Part shown: positions 25,652 to 35,130 of the stretch, one piece after another | Layout: every line of letters begins with the position of its first letter | Position numbering within the stretch: the first letter of the stretch is position 1 | NCBI GenBank assembly: GCA_964432205.1 | Contig: CAYSMK010000004.1 | Span: 1-64,000, forward strand | Direction: 5' to 3' | Source of the DNA: Geomobilibacter sp964432205 | GTDB taxonomy: Bacteria; Desulfobacterota; Desulfuromonadia; Geobacterales; DSM-12255 | DNA length: 64,000 nucleotides | The notes under the pieces: generated by a model | Told to the model about the DNA's origin: nothing | Seen by the model: the letters and a program-made list of their open reading frames with translations, nothing else | The model's database searches: none | Made by a program: the position numbers and the translations under genes

Positions 25652-26650
25652 TCAGGTCAGGTTCCAGATCGCCATTTCCACGATATCCTTCCAACTCTTT
25701 GATATCTCGTTCACCACCGTCGGTTCGAAGCCGCAGTGCATCATGCATTGGGCACACCGCTCGTCCCGCCCGACACCGTAACGGTTCCAGTCGGTCTTCT
25801 CCATCATCTCCCGGAAGGTCGGATAATGGGTATCGGTGATCAGGTAGCAGGGGGCCTTCCACCCTTGAGGGTTGCGGGTCGGATTCCCCCACGGGGTGCA
25901 CTGGAGCTTCTTCTCCCCCTTGAGAAATCGGAGGTACATGGGGGTTGACCAGAAGCGGAACCGCTTGCTCATCTCATACACCTGCCGGAACTTTCGCTCG
26001 ATCTCCTGACGCTCCAGGAACAGCAGTTCCCCAACGGCCTCGTAGCTGAAGCCTGGAGCCACCAGCAGGCCGTCCACGCCCAGTTCGGTGAGCATGGAGA
26101 AGAGCATGTCGATCTCCACCAGGTCGGTGTCCTTGAAGATGGTGGTGTTGGTGCAGACCCTGAACCCCAGCTGTTTGGCCTTCCTGATCCCCTCGATGGC
26201 AGTCTTGAAGGTCCCCTTGCGCTCAAGGATGCGGTCGTGGGTCTCCTCCAGGCCGTCCATATGCACGTTGAGGGTAAAGTTGGGATGGGGACGCAGCCGG
26301 TCCAGGGACTTCTCGAGCAGCAGACCGTTGGTGCAGAACTGGATATGCTTGCCCCTCTTGAGGACGGCCTCCACCAGCTCGAAGACATGGGGGTAGAGAA
26401 ACGGCTCCCCACCGGTGATGGTAACGATCGGCGCCGGACATTCGTCCACCGAACGGAGACACTCCTCCAGGCTCATCATGGCCTGGATCGTGTCGGCATA
26501 CTCCCGGATCCGGCCACAGCCTGAACAGGCCAGGTTACAGAGGTGAGTCGGTTCCAGCATCAGGACCAGGGGATACTTCTCCACCTTGGCCAGCTTGTTC
26601 TTCGCAATGTATTTCGTCAGGTCGTAATTAAGTCGCCAGGGAAAACGCAT
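25652..26650 (-). CDS. hpnH: Adenosylhopane synthase HpnH (radical SAM)
   Basis: HpnH joins an adenosyl radical to diploptene, the first step of side-chain elongation in hopanoids. The 332-residue protein starts MRFPWRLNYDLTKYIAKNKL and carries the radical SAM motif CNLACSGC (C38, C42, C45), then TITGGEPFLYP. The C-terminal region holds more cysteines (CAQCMMHCGFEP). It lies downstream of dxs, hpnA and shc on the same strand. Confidence 0.95.
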   Translation of the reverse strand: MRFPWRLNYDLTKYIAKNKLAKVEKYPLVLMLEPTHLCNLACSGCGRIREYADTIQAMMSLEECLRSVDECPAPIVTITGGEPFLYPHVFELVEAVLKRGKHIQFCTNGLLLEKSLDRLRPHPNFTLNVHMDGLEETHDRILERKGTFKTAIEGIRKAKQLGFRVCTNTTIFKDTDLVEIDMLFSMLTELGVDGLLVAPGFSYEAVGELLFLERQEIERKFRQVYEMSKRFRFWSTPMYLRFLKGEKKLQCTPWGNPTRNPQGWKAPCYLITDTHYPTFREMMEKTDWNRYGVGRDERCAQCMMHCGFEPTVVNEISKSWKDIVEMAIWNLT

Positions 26651-26735
26651 CTATCAAATTCCTTTCCATCTCCTGCTGTTGTTTGTGCAAAGGCTGTCAT
26701 TCGAATACAGCTATGCAACAAAGAAAACCAATGAC

Positions 26736-26841
26736 TAACGCAGAGTCGCAGAGAAGGGCACGAAGAATTCACCGCCAAGGTGAGTAGCTCCGATCCCCAA
26801 GGGACTTGCTTTTCTCTGTGCCTCTGCGTCTCTGCGTTAAA
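26736..26841. repeat. Interrupted inverted repeat between dxs and hpnH
   Basis: Arms AACGCAGAGTCGCAGAGAAG and CTCTGCGTCTCTGCGTT (26823-26839) pair across about 65 bases, and each arm is made of 8-base words. A related pair of arms lies at 32234-32380. The gap between hpnH and dxs holds no gene. Confidence 0.65.
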
Positions 26842-26849
26842 AAGCCTTC

Positions 26850-28757
26850 CTATCTCGCCACGGCCAGCGCCGGCCGTTCCTTCTTCCTCAGGAACGCCTC
26901 CACCGTGGTAGCTATCCCCTCGGCATCGAGCCCCAGGTCCTTGCGCAGTTGGGCCTGGCTGCCATGCTCGACGAACCGGTCGGGAATGCCGATCCGCTTG
27001 ACCGGGACAGCGGTTTCCCGTTCGTCGGCGAGGAGCTCCAGCACGGCACTCCCGAAACCGCCCTGCAGGGCGTTCTCTTCAACCGTGACAACGGCGCCGC
27101 ACCGGCGGGCAACGGCAAGGATCAGCTCCCGGTCCAGCGGCTTGACGAAGCGGGCATTCACCACCGTGGCCCGGATACCGGCTGACACCAGCAATCGTGC
27201 TGCCTCAACCGCCGGGTAGACCGTGCTGCCGATGGCGATGATGGCCACGTCGTCCCCGGCGGTCAACTGTTCGCCCCTGCCAATGGGGAGTTCCCGGATT
27301 TCCTGATCCAGTTGCACGCCATAACCGGTGCCGCGCGGATAGCGGAGCGCCATCGGCGTGCCGGCATAGAGGGCGGTCTTGAGCATGTGCCGCAGCTCGT
27401 TCTCGTCTTTCGGCGCCATCAGGGTCATCTCCGGCAGATGACGGATAAGGGAGAGGTCGAAAACCCCGTGGTGGGTCGGCCCGTCATCCCCCACCAGACC
27501 GGCGCGGTCCATGGCCAGCGTCACCGGCAGTTTCTGCAGGCAGATGTCGTGGAAGATCTGGTCATAGCCGCGCTGGGCAAAGGTCGAGTAGATAGCGGTC
27601 ACCGGCCGGTATCCCTCGGTGGCCAGGCCGGCGGCAAAGGTCAGGGCATGCTGCTCGGCAATCCCCACATCGAAGAAGCGATCCGGATAGGCCTTGGCAA
27701 AGGGGGCCAGGCCGGTACCATCGGGCATGGCCGCGGTAATGGCGACGATCTTTTTATCGTCAGCAGCGAGCTGTGCCAGGGTCTCGCCGAACATTGCCGT
27801 GTAGGAGGCGGGGCCGCCCTTGGCAGCAGCCACCATCCCGGTGGCAATATCGAACGGACCGACGCCGTGGAATTTGCCCGGATTCTCTTCTGCCGGCTTA
27901 TAGCCGCACCCCTTGCGGGTCATGACATGCACCAGCACCGGCCCCTCGACGCTCTTCAGATCGCGCAGGATCTCCACCAGGTGCGGCAGGTCGTGCCCCT
28001 GGAGCGGTCCCACGTAATCGAAGCCGAGCGCCTCGAACAGGGAGCCGGGGGTGAGGAACCCCTTCAGGGAGTGTTCCGCCCTCTTGGCGAAGTGAAGGAT
28101 GTTGCGGCCAAAGGCCGGGATGCTGGACAACAGCCCTTCCATCTCCTTTTTGAGGTCGCGGTAGTAGCTGCCGGTCATCTTGCGGGAGATGAAGGTGGAA
28201 AAGGCCCCCACATTCCTGGAGATGGACATCTCATTGTCGTTCAGGACGACGATCAGGTTCTTGCGCAGGTGACCGGCCTGGTTGAGGGCCTCGAAGGCCA
28301 TGCCGCCGGTGAGGGAACCATCACCGATGACTGCCACCACCTTGTGCTTCTCGCCTTTCAGGTCATTGGCAACCGCCATCCCGAGTCCGGCGGAGATGGA
28401 GGTGGAGGAATGGCCGGCACCGAACGGGTCGTGGGGCGACTCGCAGCGTTTGGGAAAACCGGAGAGCCCGCCGTACTGACGCTGGGTATGGAACCGGTCC
28501 CGCCGACCGGTGACGATCTTGTGGGTGTAGGCCTGGTGCCCCACGTCCCAGATGAAACGGTCATTGGGGGAGTCGAAACAGTAGTGCAGGGCCAGGGTCA
28601 GCTCCACCGCCCCCAGGTTGGACGCCAGATGACCGCCGGTCCTGGAGACATTCTCCAGGAGGAACTGACGCACCTCGCCGGCCAGGGTCCCGAGCTGCTC
28701 CACGGAAAGCCGTTTCAGGTCGGACGGGCTGTTGATCGTCTCTAAAATCTTGGACAT
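26850..28757 (-). CDS. dxs: 1-deoxy-D-xylulose-5-phosphate synthase
   Basis: Dxs condenses pyruvate and glyceraldehyde 3-phosphate to start the MEP isoprenoid pathway. The 635-residue protein has the thiamine-diphosphate site GDGSLTGGMAFEALN followed by NDNEMSI, and the transketolase C-terminal half (GIAEQHALTFAAGLA). Its position among hopanoid genes shows that it supplies the isoprenoid precursors. A GGAGACTGTC site precedes the ATG. Confidence 0.97.
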   Translation of the reverse strand: MSKILETINSPSDLKRLSVEQLGTLAGEVRQFLLENVSRTGGHLASNLGAVELTLALHYCFDSPNDRFIWDVGHQAYTHKIVTGRRDRFHTQRQYGGLSGFPKRCESPHDPFGAGHSSTSISAGLGMAVANDLKGEKHKVVAVIGDGSLTGGMAFEALNQAGHLRKNLIVVLNDNEMSISRNVGAFSTFISRKMTGSYYRDLKKEMEGLLSSIPAFGRNILHFAKRAEHSLKGFLTPGSLFEALGFDYVGPLQGHDLPHLVEILRDLKSVEGPVLVHVMTRKGCGYKPAEENPGKFHGVGPFDIATGMVAAAKGGPASYTAMFGETLAQLAADDKKIVAITAAMPDGTGLAPFAKAYPDRFFDVGIAEQHALTFAAGLATEGYRPVTAIYSTFAQRGYDQIFHDICLQKLPVTLAMDRAGLVGDDGPTHHGVFDLSLIRHLPEMTLMAPKDENELRHMLKTALYAGTPMALRYPRGTGYGVQLDQEIRELPIGRGEQLTAGDDVAIIAIGSTVYPAVEAARLLVSAGIRATVVNARFVKPLDRELILAVARRCGAVVTVEENALQGGFGSAVLELLADERETAVPVKRIGIPDRFVEHGSQAQLRKDLGLDAEGIATTVEAFLRKKERPALAVAR

Positions 28758-28774
28758 GACAGTCTCCTACTTAT

Positions 28775-28843
28775 CCGTTCAGCGTTCAACGTGCTGCGTT
28801 CAGCGAAAAAAACGCAGCACGCAGCACGCAGCACGTTGAACGC
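28775..28843. repeat. Heptamer-built inverted repeat between hpnA and dxs
   Basis: The region is a string of heptamers: GTTCAGC, GTTCAAC, GTGCTGC, GTTCAGC, then CGCAGCA three times. GCGTTCAACGTGCTGC (28782-28797) pairs perfectly with GCAGCACGTTGAACGC (28828-28843). The same words occur upstream of hpnI and between mlaD and the carotenoid gene. Confidence 0.8.
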
Positions 28844-28851
28844 TGCACCCT

Positions 28852-29838
28852 TTACGGTGCATACCCATTGGCACGAAACCAGGTCACCGCCCGCTGCAGC
28901 GCCTCACCGGCCGGCCGCCGGGGCAGCCCCAGTTCCCGGCCCGCCTTGCCGGAATCGAAGAACATGAACTTTTTCGCCATCTGGACCCCGGCCAGGGGGA
29001 TCAGCGGCTCGCGGCCGGTCACCCGGGAAATCGCCTCGTTCAGGTAGGCCGCGGCCAGGATCGGGAGGTACGGAAGCCTGAACCGGGGGGCCGGCAGCCC
29101 GGTGAGTTCGGCCAATTGGCCGAAGATCGCCTTCAGGGTGAGGTCTTCGCCACCCAGGATGTATTTTTGCCCGACACCCCCCTTTTCCCAGGCCAGGAGG
29201 TGCCCACGGGCACAGTCTTCCACGTCGATGATGTTGAGGCCGGTGTCCAGGAAGGCGGGCATCTTCCGGTACAGGAAGTCGACGATGATCTTGCCGGTGG
29301 GAGTGGGCTTCACGTCGTACGGCCCGACCGGCGTGGAGGGGTTGACAATCACCATCGGCAGCCCTTTGGCCGCAAACTCTTCCGCCACCCGCTCCGCGAG
29401 GAACTTGCTCCGCTTGTAGTGCCCCACCATATCGGCCAGGGCCACCCGGGTATCCTCTGTCCCCGGGGTGCCGTCGCCCGGATTACCCAGGGTGCCGACG
29501 CTGCTGGTGTAGACCGTGCGCTGTACTCCCGCAGCCAGGGCCGCCTCCAGGATCGTGCGGGTGCCGTCCACGTTGGCTGCGTACATGGCTGCCGGCTCGT
29601 TCGTCCAGAGACGGTAGTCGGCAGCGGCATGGAACAGGGCCTGGCAACCGTCAAGGTCGCGGGCGAGGCGATCCCGGCTGCGGAGATCCCCTTCGCGGAC
29701 ATCCACACCAAGTCCCTGGAGATTACGCCGGTCAGAGCCGGGGCGGGCCAGGACCCGAACCTCCCAGCCGTCCTTAAGAAGCTCTCTGACGATGCTCGCC
29801 CCGAGAAAGCCGGTGGCGCCGGTAACAAATGCCTTCAT
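28852..29838 (-). CDS. hpnA: Hopanoid-associated sugar epimerase/dehydrogenase HpnA
   Basis: A 328-residue extended short-chain dehydrogenase. It has the Rossmann motif VTGATGFLGASIVREL (residues 5-20) and the active-site pattern with TSSVGTLG and YKRSKFLAE (Tyr-x3-Lys). HpnA is conserved in hopanoid operons; its substrate is not established. It lies between shc and dxs. Confidence 0.93.
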   Translation of the reverse strand: MKAFVTGATGFLGASIVRELLKDGWEVRVLARPGSDRRNLQGLGVDVREGDLRSRDRLARDLDGCQALFHAAADYRLWTNEPAAMYAANVDGTRTILEAALAAGVQRTVYTSSVGTLGNPGDGTPGTEDTRVALADMVGHYKRSKFLAERVAEEFAAKGLPMVIVNPSTPVGPYDVKPTPTGKIIVDFLYRKMPAFLDTGLNIIDVEDCARGHLLAWEKGGVGQKYILGGEDLTLKAIFGQLAELTGLPAPRFRLPYLPILAAAYLNEAISRVTGREPLIPLAGVQMAKKFMFFDSGKAGRELGLPRRPAGEALQRAVTWFRANGYAP

Positions 29839-29851
29839 TGCTGAACCCATA

Positions 29852-29968
29852 AATAAGTTGAGTGGTTGAGTAGTTGAGTCGGACAATATCTCCTCTCAAC
29901 GACTACACCACTCAACGACTCTCCGACTGCCAACTCATCAACTCATCAACTCATAAAACTCAAAGAAC
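29852..29968. repeat. Octamer-built repeat between shc and hpnA
   Basis: GTTGAGTG, GTTGAGTA and GTTGAGTC in tandem (29855-29878) can pair with CTCAACGA/CTACACCA/CTCAACGA downstream. CTCATCAA then repeats up to the shc stop. The whole gap is built of 8-base words. Confidence 0.7.
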
Positions 29969-32005
29969 TCACCCGACCCGTGTCAGCGTCCGGTAGGTGC
30001 CCAGCGCGGTCAACGGAAAGCAGTTGCGGTAGATATGGTACTTGATCATGAAAAACTTCGGGAACCCGGTACCGGTGTATTGATCCTCATCCCAGGTGCC
30101 GTCACCTTTCTGGTTGGCCAGGAGATACTGGATACCCCTGTTCACCGAGGGGGACTCCACTTCACCGGCCGCCATCAGGGCCAGGAGCGCCCAGCCGGTC
30201 TGGGAAGGGGTGCTCTCGCCGACACCGGCAAGAGACGTATCGTAGTAGGACTCGCAGGTCTCTCCCCAGCCGCCGTCCAGGTTCTGCCGCGACTTGAGCC
30301 AGTTCACCGACTTCTGGATATACGGCTGGGACATATCCTCGCCGATGGCCGTCAGTCCGCAGAGCACCGACCAGGTGCCGTAGATGTAGTTGACCCCCCA
30401 GCGGCCCCACCAGGAACCGGACGGCTCCTGCTCGCGCTTCAGGAACTCCAGCGCCCGCACCGCGGCGGGATGGTCCTTGGGATAACCGAAGGCGCCCATC
30501 AGTTCCAGCATCCGTCCGGTAAGGTCGGCAGTGGGGGGGTCGATGAGGGCCTCCAGGTCGGCGAACGGGATCTTGTTCAGGAGATGTTTGGTGTTGTCCT
30601 TGTCAAAGGCACCCCAGCCGCCGTTCTTGCTCTGCATTCCCAGGCACCAGTTGATGCCCCGGACGATTGCCGCCTCCTTGGCCTTCTCGTCCTTGGCCTT
30701 GATCTCCTTGATTGCCATCATGACGAAACCGGAGTCGTCCACGTCCGGGAACCAGTCGTTGAGGAACTCGAACGCCCAGCCGCCGGGCTCCAGCTCGGGG
30801 CTCTTGATCTTCCAGTCGCCCGGCTTGCGTACTTCCCGGTCCAGGAGCCACTGTGCCCCCTTCACCAGGGCGGGGTGATCGGTCGGCACCCCGGAATCGA
30901 CCAGGGCCTTGAGTGCCAGGGCCGTGTCCCAGACCGGCGAAACGCACGACTGGAGCACCAGCTCGTTATCGCCTTCGATGCAGAAGTTGGCCAGCGCCTC
31001 CAGCCCCTTGGCCACAGCCGGGTGGTCGTTGGCATAGCCGAGGCAGTGAAGCGCCAGGACCGAATTGAGCATGGCCGGCTGGATGCCGCCCCAGTCGCCG
31101 GTGGTCTCCTGATGGTCGAGCACCCACTGCTCGGCCCGCGCAGTCGCCCTGTTCTTGAAGGGGCGGATCGGACTTGACTCGTATATCTTCAGCATGTGGT
31201 CGACACCGACGAAGAAGTTCTTCCAGGTCAGGATGCCGTCTTCCTTGCTGAAGGTGTAATCGATCGGCCGTGGGGGACGAACATACAGTTCCTGCACCCG
31301 CGCGCTCGGCGGAAGCTTGCGGACCGGCCGCTCGGCCATGACCAGCGAGAGGGGGATGATGGTCCCGCGCGCCCAGCTGGACAGCTCGTACATGTTGAAA
31401 TAGGCCCAGTTGGGCAGCAGCATCAGCTCGATCGGCATGGAGGGGACGCCGAACCAGGCGAATTCACCGAAGAGTGCCAGGAAGATCTTGGTGAAGACCC
31501 GGGCCTTGATGATTCCCCCCTTGTCGAGGACGAACGCCCTCGCCCTGGCCATGGCCGGATGATCGGCCGCGTAGCCGGCCAGCTTCAGGGCGAAGTAGGC
31601 CTCGATGGTGGTGGAGAGATCGCCGGGGCCGCCATACCAGATGGTCCAGGACCCCTCCTCGGTCTGCTTGCTGAGGAGATAGTTGGCGATCTTCCGCTCC
31701 CGCTCCCTGTCCACCATGCCGAGAAAGTGGAAGAGCATCAGATACTCGGCGGTAATGGTGACGTTGGACTCCAGCTCGGCCCACCAGTAGCCGGCCGGGA
31801 GCTGTTCGCGGAAGAAAAAATCCCGGCTCCGCTCTATGGCGAGATCCAGAGGGCTTTTTGCTTCACCTTCCCGTTTTTTCCAGATGGAAGCCGGCAGGTG
31901 ATGAACCTTGCCGGGTGATCTCGTTACCGGGGCCGGCACAGGTTCAACGGCAGCGCCGTTGAACGAGGTAAGCGCATGGGAGATGGGGTGCTTCAGGGGT
32001 CTCAT
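29969..32005 (-). CDS. shc: Squalene-hopene cyclase
   Basis: Shc cyclises squalene to hopene/diplopterol at the inner membrane. The 678-residue protein has the catalytic motif DVDD (residues 421-424) in FPDVDDSGFVMMA and several QW repeats (for example QEPSGSWWGRWGVNY, QNLDGGWGETC, QKGDGTWDEDQYTGTGFP). The ATG used has CAAGGAGAGC upstream; a 46-codon extension was rejected. It is first in the shc-hpnA-dxs-hpnH series and divergent from hpnN. Confidence 0.97.
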   Translation of the reverse strand: MRPLKHPISHALTSFNGAAVEPVPAPVTRSPGKVHHLPASIWKKREGEAKSPLDLAIERSRDFFFREQLPAGYWWAELESNVTITAEYLMLFHFLGMVDRERERKIANYLLSKQTEEGSWTIWYGGPGDLSTTIEAYFALKLAGYAADHPAMARARAFVLDKGGIIKARVFTKIFLALFGEFAWFGVPSMPIELMLLPNWAYFNMYELSSWARGTIIPLSLVMAERPVRKLPPSARVQELYVRPPRPIDYTFSKEDGILTWKNFFVGVDHMLKIYESSPIRPFKNRATARAEQWVLDHQETTGDWGGIQPAMLNSVLALHCLGYANDHPAVAKGLEALANFCIEGDNELVLQSCVSPVWDTALALKALVDSGVPTDHPALVKGAQWLLDREVRKPGDWKIKSPELEPGGWAFEFLNDWFPDVDDSGFVMMAIKEIKAKDEKAKEAAIVRGINWCLGMQSKNGGWGAFDKDNTKHLLNKIPFADLEALIDPPTADLTGRMLELMGAFGYPKDHPAAVRALEFLKREQEPSGSWWGRWGVNYIYGTWSVLCGLTAIGEDMSQPYIQKSVNWLKSRQNLDGGWGETCESYYDTSLAGVGESTPSQTGWALLALMAAGEVESPSVNRGIQYLLANQKGDGTWDEDQYTGTGFPKFFMIKYHIYRNCFPLTALGTYRTLTRVG

Positions 32006-32401
32006 GGACGCTTGCTCTCCTTGGTAATCAATATAGCGGCCGTGGCTCCCACAGGGACGCCGCTGGCGCAAGGCGCAACAAATGTGGGTTTTTATCACAT
32101 TCTGCCGAAAAGGTATACCCTTTTCAGCCCGGCAAAGGCCCAAATTCCCTGGAAACCGTTGATTTTCCTAGCCCAGTGTGGTAGAAGTTCCCTCCGGTTT
32201 TCATTCCCAACCGTCATCCTGAAAACGGCAATTGAAACACAGAGGCACGGAGACCACGGAGTTATCACAGACCTTGAATACCTGTTAGAGCCGAATAACG
32301 GGTGAGAAGGGTGTCCCCAATTGGATTCAACGTTCTCTTTCGGCTTTCTCCGTGTCCTCTGTGTCTCCGTGTTGAACCGTTTTTCGGGGTCTTGAGGTCC
32401 C
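32006..32401. other. Divergent shc/hpnN intergenic region with an inverted repeat
   Basis: A 396-base gap. It must hold the shc promoter (minus) and the hpnN promoter (plus). Arms CACAGAGGCACGGAGACCAC (from 32236) and CTCCGTGTCCTCTGTGTCTC (from 32349) form an inverted repeat of 8-base words related to the one between dxs and hpnH. No gene is evident. Confidence 0.65.
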
Positions 32402-35098
32402 ATGCGCAACCCAGCATCATACCGCGGCCTGTACGGCTTCGTCGTCAGGTTCCCGCGCCTGATCATTTTCGTGGCACTCCTGCTCGCCGTGGTCTCGGTC
32501 GTCTACACGAAGCAGAACATGACCTTTGTCACCGGCCGTGACCAGCTGATGCCGGCCAACACCACGTTCAACCGCGACTATCAGGCTTACCGCCAGGAGT
32601 TCGGCGACCAGGAAGAGATCGTCGTCGTCATCGAGGCGAACGACACGGAACGGGTCGGCCGCTTCGGCACACGGCTGTTCGAGAAGTTCAGCCAGGACCG
32701 GCAGCATTTCCGCGAGGTCTTTTATCCCTTTGGCCTGGAGTTCTTCAAAAAGAACGGCCTCCTGTTCGTTTCTCTGGACGAGGTGCGGGCACTGCGGCGC
32801 AACCTGACCCTGGCCAAGCCCGTCCTCAAGGAGCTGGCCGCCAATCCGTCGGTGGAGACCCTCTTTTCCTTCCTCACCAGGGAGATGGACGGATATCTCC
32901 AGGGGGACCGGAACACGCCGGCAGCGAGGGAAAAACTGGCAAGCCTCGCCTTCATGCTGGACAAGCTCGGGCTCGGCTTTCAGCAGTTCGGCACGAGCGG
33001 CTCGACCGACTTCTCCCTGGAGGAGTTCTTTTTCAGCGGCCCCGGCGGCAAGGCATCCAGCTTCAGCAAGGCCGGTCGGCAGCAGGTACTGACCCTGCTG
33101 CCGGTCAAGGAGAGCGGCAGCTTCGTTCCGGCCGAGGAGGCGATCCGGATCATCCGCCAGGAAATCGCCGCCCTCAAGAAGCTCCCCGAGTTCAAGGGGG
33201 TAACGGTGGGGCTCACCGGCACGCCGGTGCTGGAGCACGAGGAGATGGCCACCAGCGAGCGGGACATCACCCTGGCCACGGTCATCTCCCTGGCCCTGAC
33301 CGTGGTCCTCCTGGTGCTCGCCTTCCGCGGCGTGCTGAACGTCGGCGCTGCCGTCGTGTCCCTGGCCGTCGCCATCTGCCTCGCCTTTGGCTTCGCCACC
33401 CTGGCGGTCGGTCACCTCAACATCCTCTCCATGGTCTTTGCCATCATGCTGATCGGCATCGGCATCGAATACGGCATCCAGGTGGTGCTCCGCTACCAGG
33501 AGGAACTGGCCGGAGGGGCGACACACCTGGACGGGATCGCCACCGGCCTCAACCGGAACATCTGGGCCATCGTCATGGCCGCGGCCACGGTCGCCGCCGC
33601 CTTCCTCACCTTTGTCGCCACCGACTTCAAGGGGATCGCCGAACTGGGGATCATTGCCGGCGGCGGCATCGCCATCTGCGTGCTCGTCACCTTCACGGTC
33701 CTGCCGGCACTCTTGGTCGTTCTTGCGCCGTACCGCAAGAACAAGCTCGGGGCTCGGGGCTCGGGGCTCGGGAAAAACTTAAAGACGCCAGTCACCGAAA
33801 GCGCGAAGCGCTTTCTTTTCGGCTATCCGAAAGCGGTGATCGCCCTGACCGTCTTACTCTGCGCTGCCGCCATCTATCCGGTTTCCCGGGTCTCGTTCGA
33901 CTACAACCTGATGAATCTCCAGGCCAAGGGGCTGGAGTCGGTGGAGTACGCCTACAAGCTGATGAAGAGCAAGGAAAACGCCGGCTACTTTGCCGTGGTG
34001 ATGGCCGACTCGCCGGCCGAGGCCGCGGAAAAGGCGAAGCGCCTGGAGCGGCTGCCAACAGTTGACCATGTGGTGAGCCTCGCCACCTTCGTCCCGGATC
34101 AGCAGAGCGAAAAGCTGGCCGAGCTGGCCGCACTGCGGGCGGAGCTGGCCGACATCAAGGGTGGGGCCTACGAGGAGAACCTCAACCTGATGGCTCTGCC
34201 GGCCGTGTTCGAGAACTTCCGCACCAGCGTGGAGAAGCTGAAGAACCAGCTTGTTGCGGAGCAAAGACCCGAGGCGAAGCCGGTCGGCACCTTTCTGGCG
34301 ACCCTGGACGGTTTTTTCGCCTCCCTGGAGAAGGAGAAGGACAAGAACGCCGTGGGGATGCTGAAGACGTTCCAGGGAGGGATGCTCTCCGGACTCCCTG
34401 AACAGATCGGCCTCCTCAGGGAGAGCCTCGCCGCGGCCCCGGTGACCGAAGCGGACATCCCCCCCCAACTGCACAGCCGGTTTGTCGGCAAGAGCGGCAA
34501 ATACCAGCTCCAGGTGGCGCCGAAGAAGGAGATCTTCGACCGGGCACCGCTCAAGGCGTTCCTGGACGACGTACGGACCGTCGACCCCCATGCCACCGGC
34601 GAGCCGGTCATGGTCTACGAATCGATGACCATCCTGCGTAACTCGTACTTCGGTGCCTTTCTCTATGCCTTAGCTGCAATTGTCCTGATCCTGGTGGCCA
34701 CCTTCCGGAGCCTCAAGTTCGCCCTCATCGGCTTGGTGCCGCTGCTGGTCGGCATCCTCTTCATGGTGGCCGGCATGCGGCTCTTTGGCATCAACTTTAA
34801 CTCGGCCAACATCATCGTCCTGCCGCTGGTCCTGGGAATTGCAGTCGACTCGGGCATCTACCTGATCAACCGCTTCCGGCGCGAGGACGGCGACGGGGTC
34901 TCGGTGGTCTTCAGCAGCACCGGCATCGGCGTCCTCTACAACACCCTGACCATCATGGCCAGCTTCGGCGCCCTGATCGTTGCCCATCACCAGGGGGTCT
35001 TCAGCATCGGCGCGGTCATGTCCCTGGGGATGGTGGCCTGTCAGATCGCCTTCGTCCTGGTGCTGCCGGCAGTGCTGTCGCTGGTATCTAAGGAATGA
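32402..35098 (+). CDS. hpnN: Hopanoid transporter HpnN (RND superfamily)
   Basis: HpnN is required to move hopanoids to the outer membrane in Rhodopseudomonas. The 898-residue protein is RND/MMPL-like. Each half has one membrane helix, a large periplasmic domain and then five helices (AIMLIGIGIEYGIQVVLRY in the first half; LPLVLGIAVDSGIYLINRFRRE in the second). The linker between halves (about residues 450-460) is built from a GC-rich heptamer repeat. It is divergent from shc. The stop overlaps the next gene by four bases. Confidence 0.93.
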   Translation: MRNPASYRGLYGFVVRFPRLIIFVALLLAVVSVVYTKQNMTFVTGRDQLMPANTTFNRDYQAYRQEFGDQEEIVVVIEANDTERVGRFGTRLFEKFSQDRQHFREVFYPFGLEFFKKNGLLFVSLDEVRALRRNLTLAKPVLKELAANPSVETLFSFLTREMDGYLQGDRNTPAAREKLASLAFMLDKLGLGFQQFGTSGSTDFSLEEFFFSGPGGKASSFSKAGRQQVLTLLPVKESGSFVPAEEAIRIIRQEIAALKKLPEFKGVTVGLTGTPVLEHEEMATSERDITLATVISLALTVVLLVLAFRGVLNVGAAVVSLAVAICLAFGFATLAVGHLNILSMVFAIMLIGIGIEYGIQVVLRYQEELAGGATHLDGIATGLNRNIWAIVMAAATVAAAFLTFVATDFKGIAELGIIAGGGIAICVLVTFTVLPALLVVLAPYRKNKLGARGSGLGKNLKTPVTESAKRFLFGYPKAVIALTVLLCAAAIYPVSRVSFDYNLMNLQAKGLESVEYAYKLMKSKENAGYFAVVMADSPAEAAEKAKRLERLPTVDHVVSLATFVPDQQSEKLAELAALRAELADIKGGAYEENLNLMALPAVFENFRTSVEKLKNQLVAEQRPEAKPVGTFLATLDGFFASLEKEKDKNAVGMLKTFQGGMLSGLPEQIGLLRESLAAAPVTEADIPPQLHSRFVGKSGKYQLQVAPKKEIFDRAPLKAFLDDVRTVDPHATGEPVMVYESMTILRNSYFGAFLYALAAIVLILVATFRSLKFALIGLVPLLVGILFMVAGMRLFGINFNSANIIVLPLVLGIAVDSGIYLINRFRREDGDGVSVVFSSTGIGVLYNTLTIMASFGALIVAHHQGVFSIGAVMSLGMVACQIAFVLVLPAVLSLVSKE
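33749..33776 (+). repeat. Heptamer array inside hpnN
   Basis: Four tandem copies of GCTCGGG within the hpnN coding frame encode the linker LGARGSGLG between the two RND halves. Copy-number change by one unit would shift the frame; by three units it would keep it. Confidence 0.85.
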
Positions 35099-35130
35099 GG
35101 AACGAGGAGCGAGGAGCGAGGAACGGGGAA
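35094..35130 (+). repeat. Heptamer array at the hpnN / methyltransferase overlap
   Basis: AGGAACG, AGGAGCG, AGGAGCG and AGGAACG in tandem begin at the ATGA overlap. They encode the first residues of the methyltransferase and include several AGGAG words that could act as internal ribosome-binding sites. Confidence 0.8.

Noticed and set aside
27312..28745. 477-residue open frame opposite dxs
   Set aside because: Shadow of dxs on the opposite strand; the dxs frame has full thiamine-enzyme motifs.
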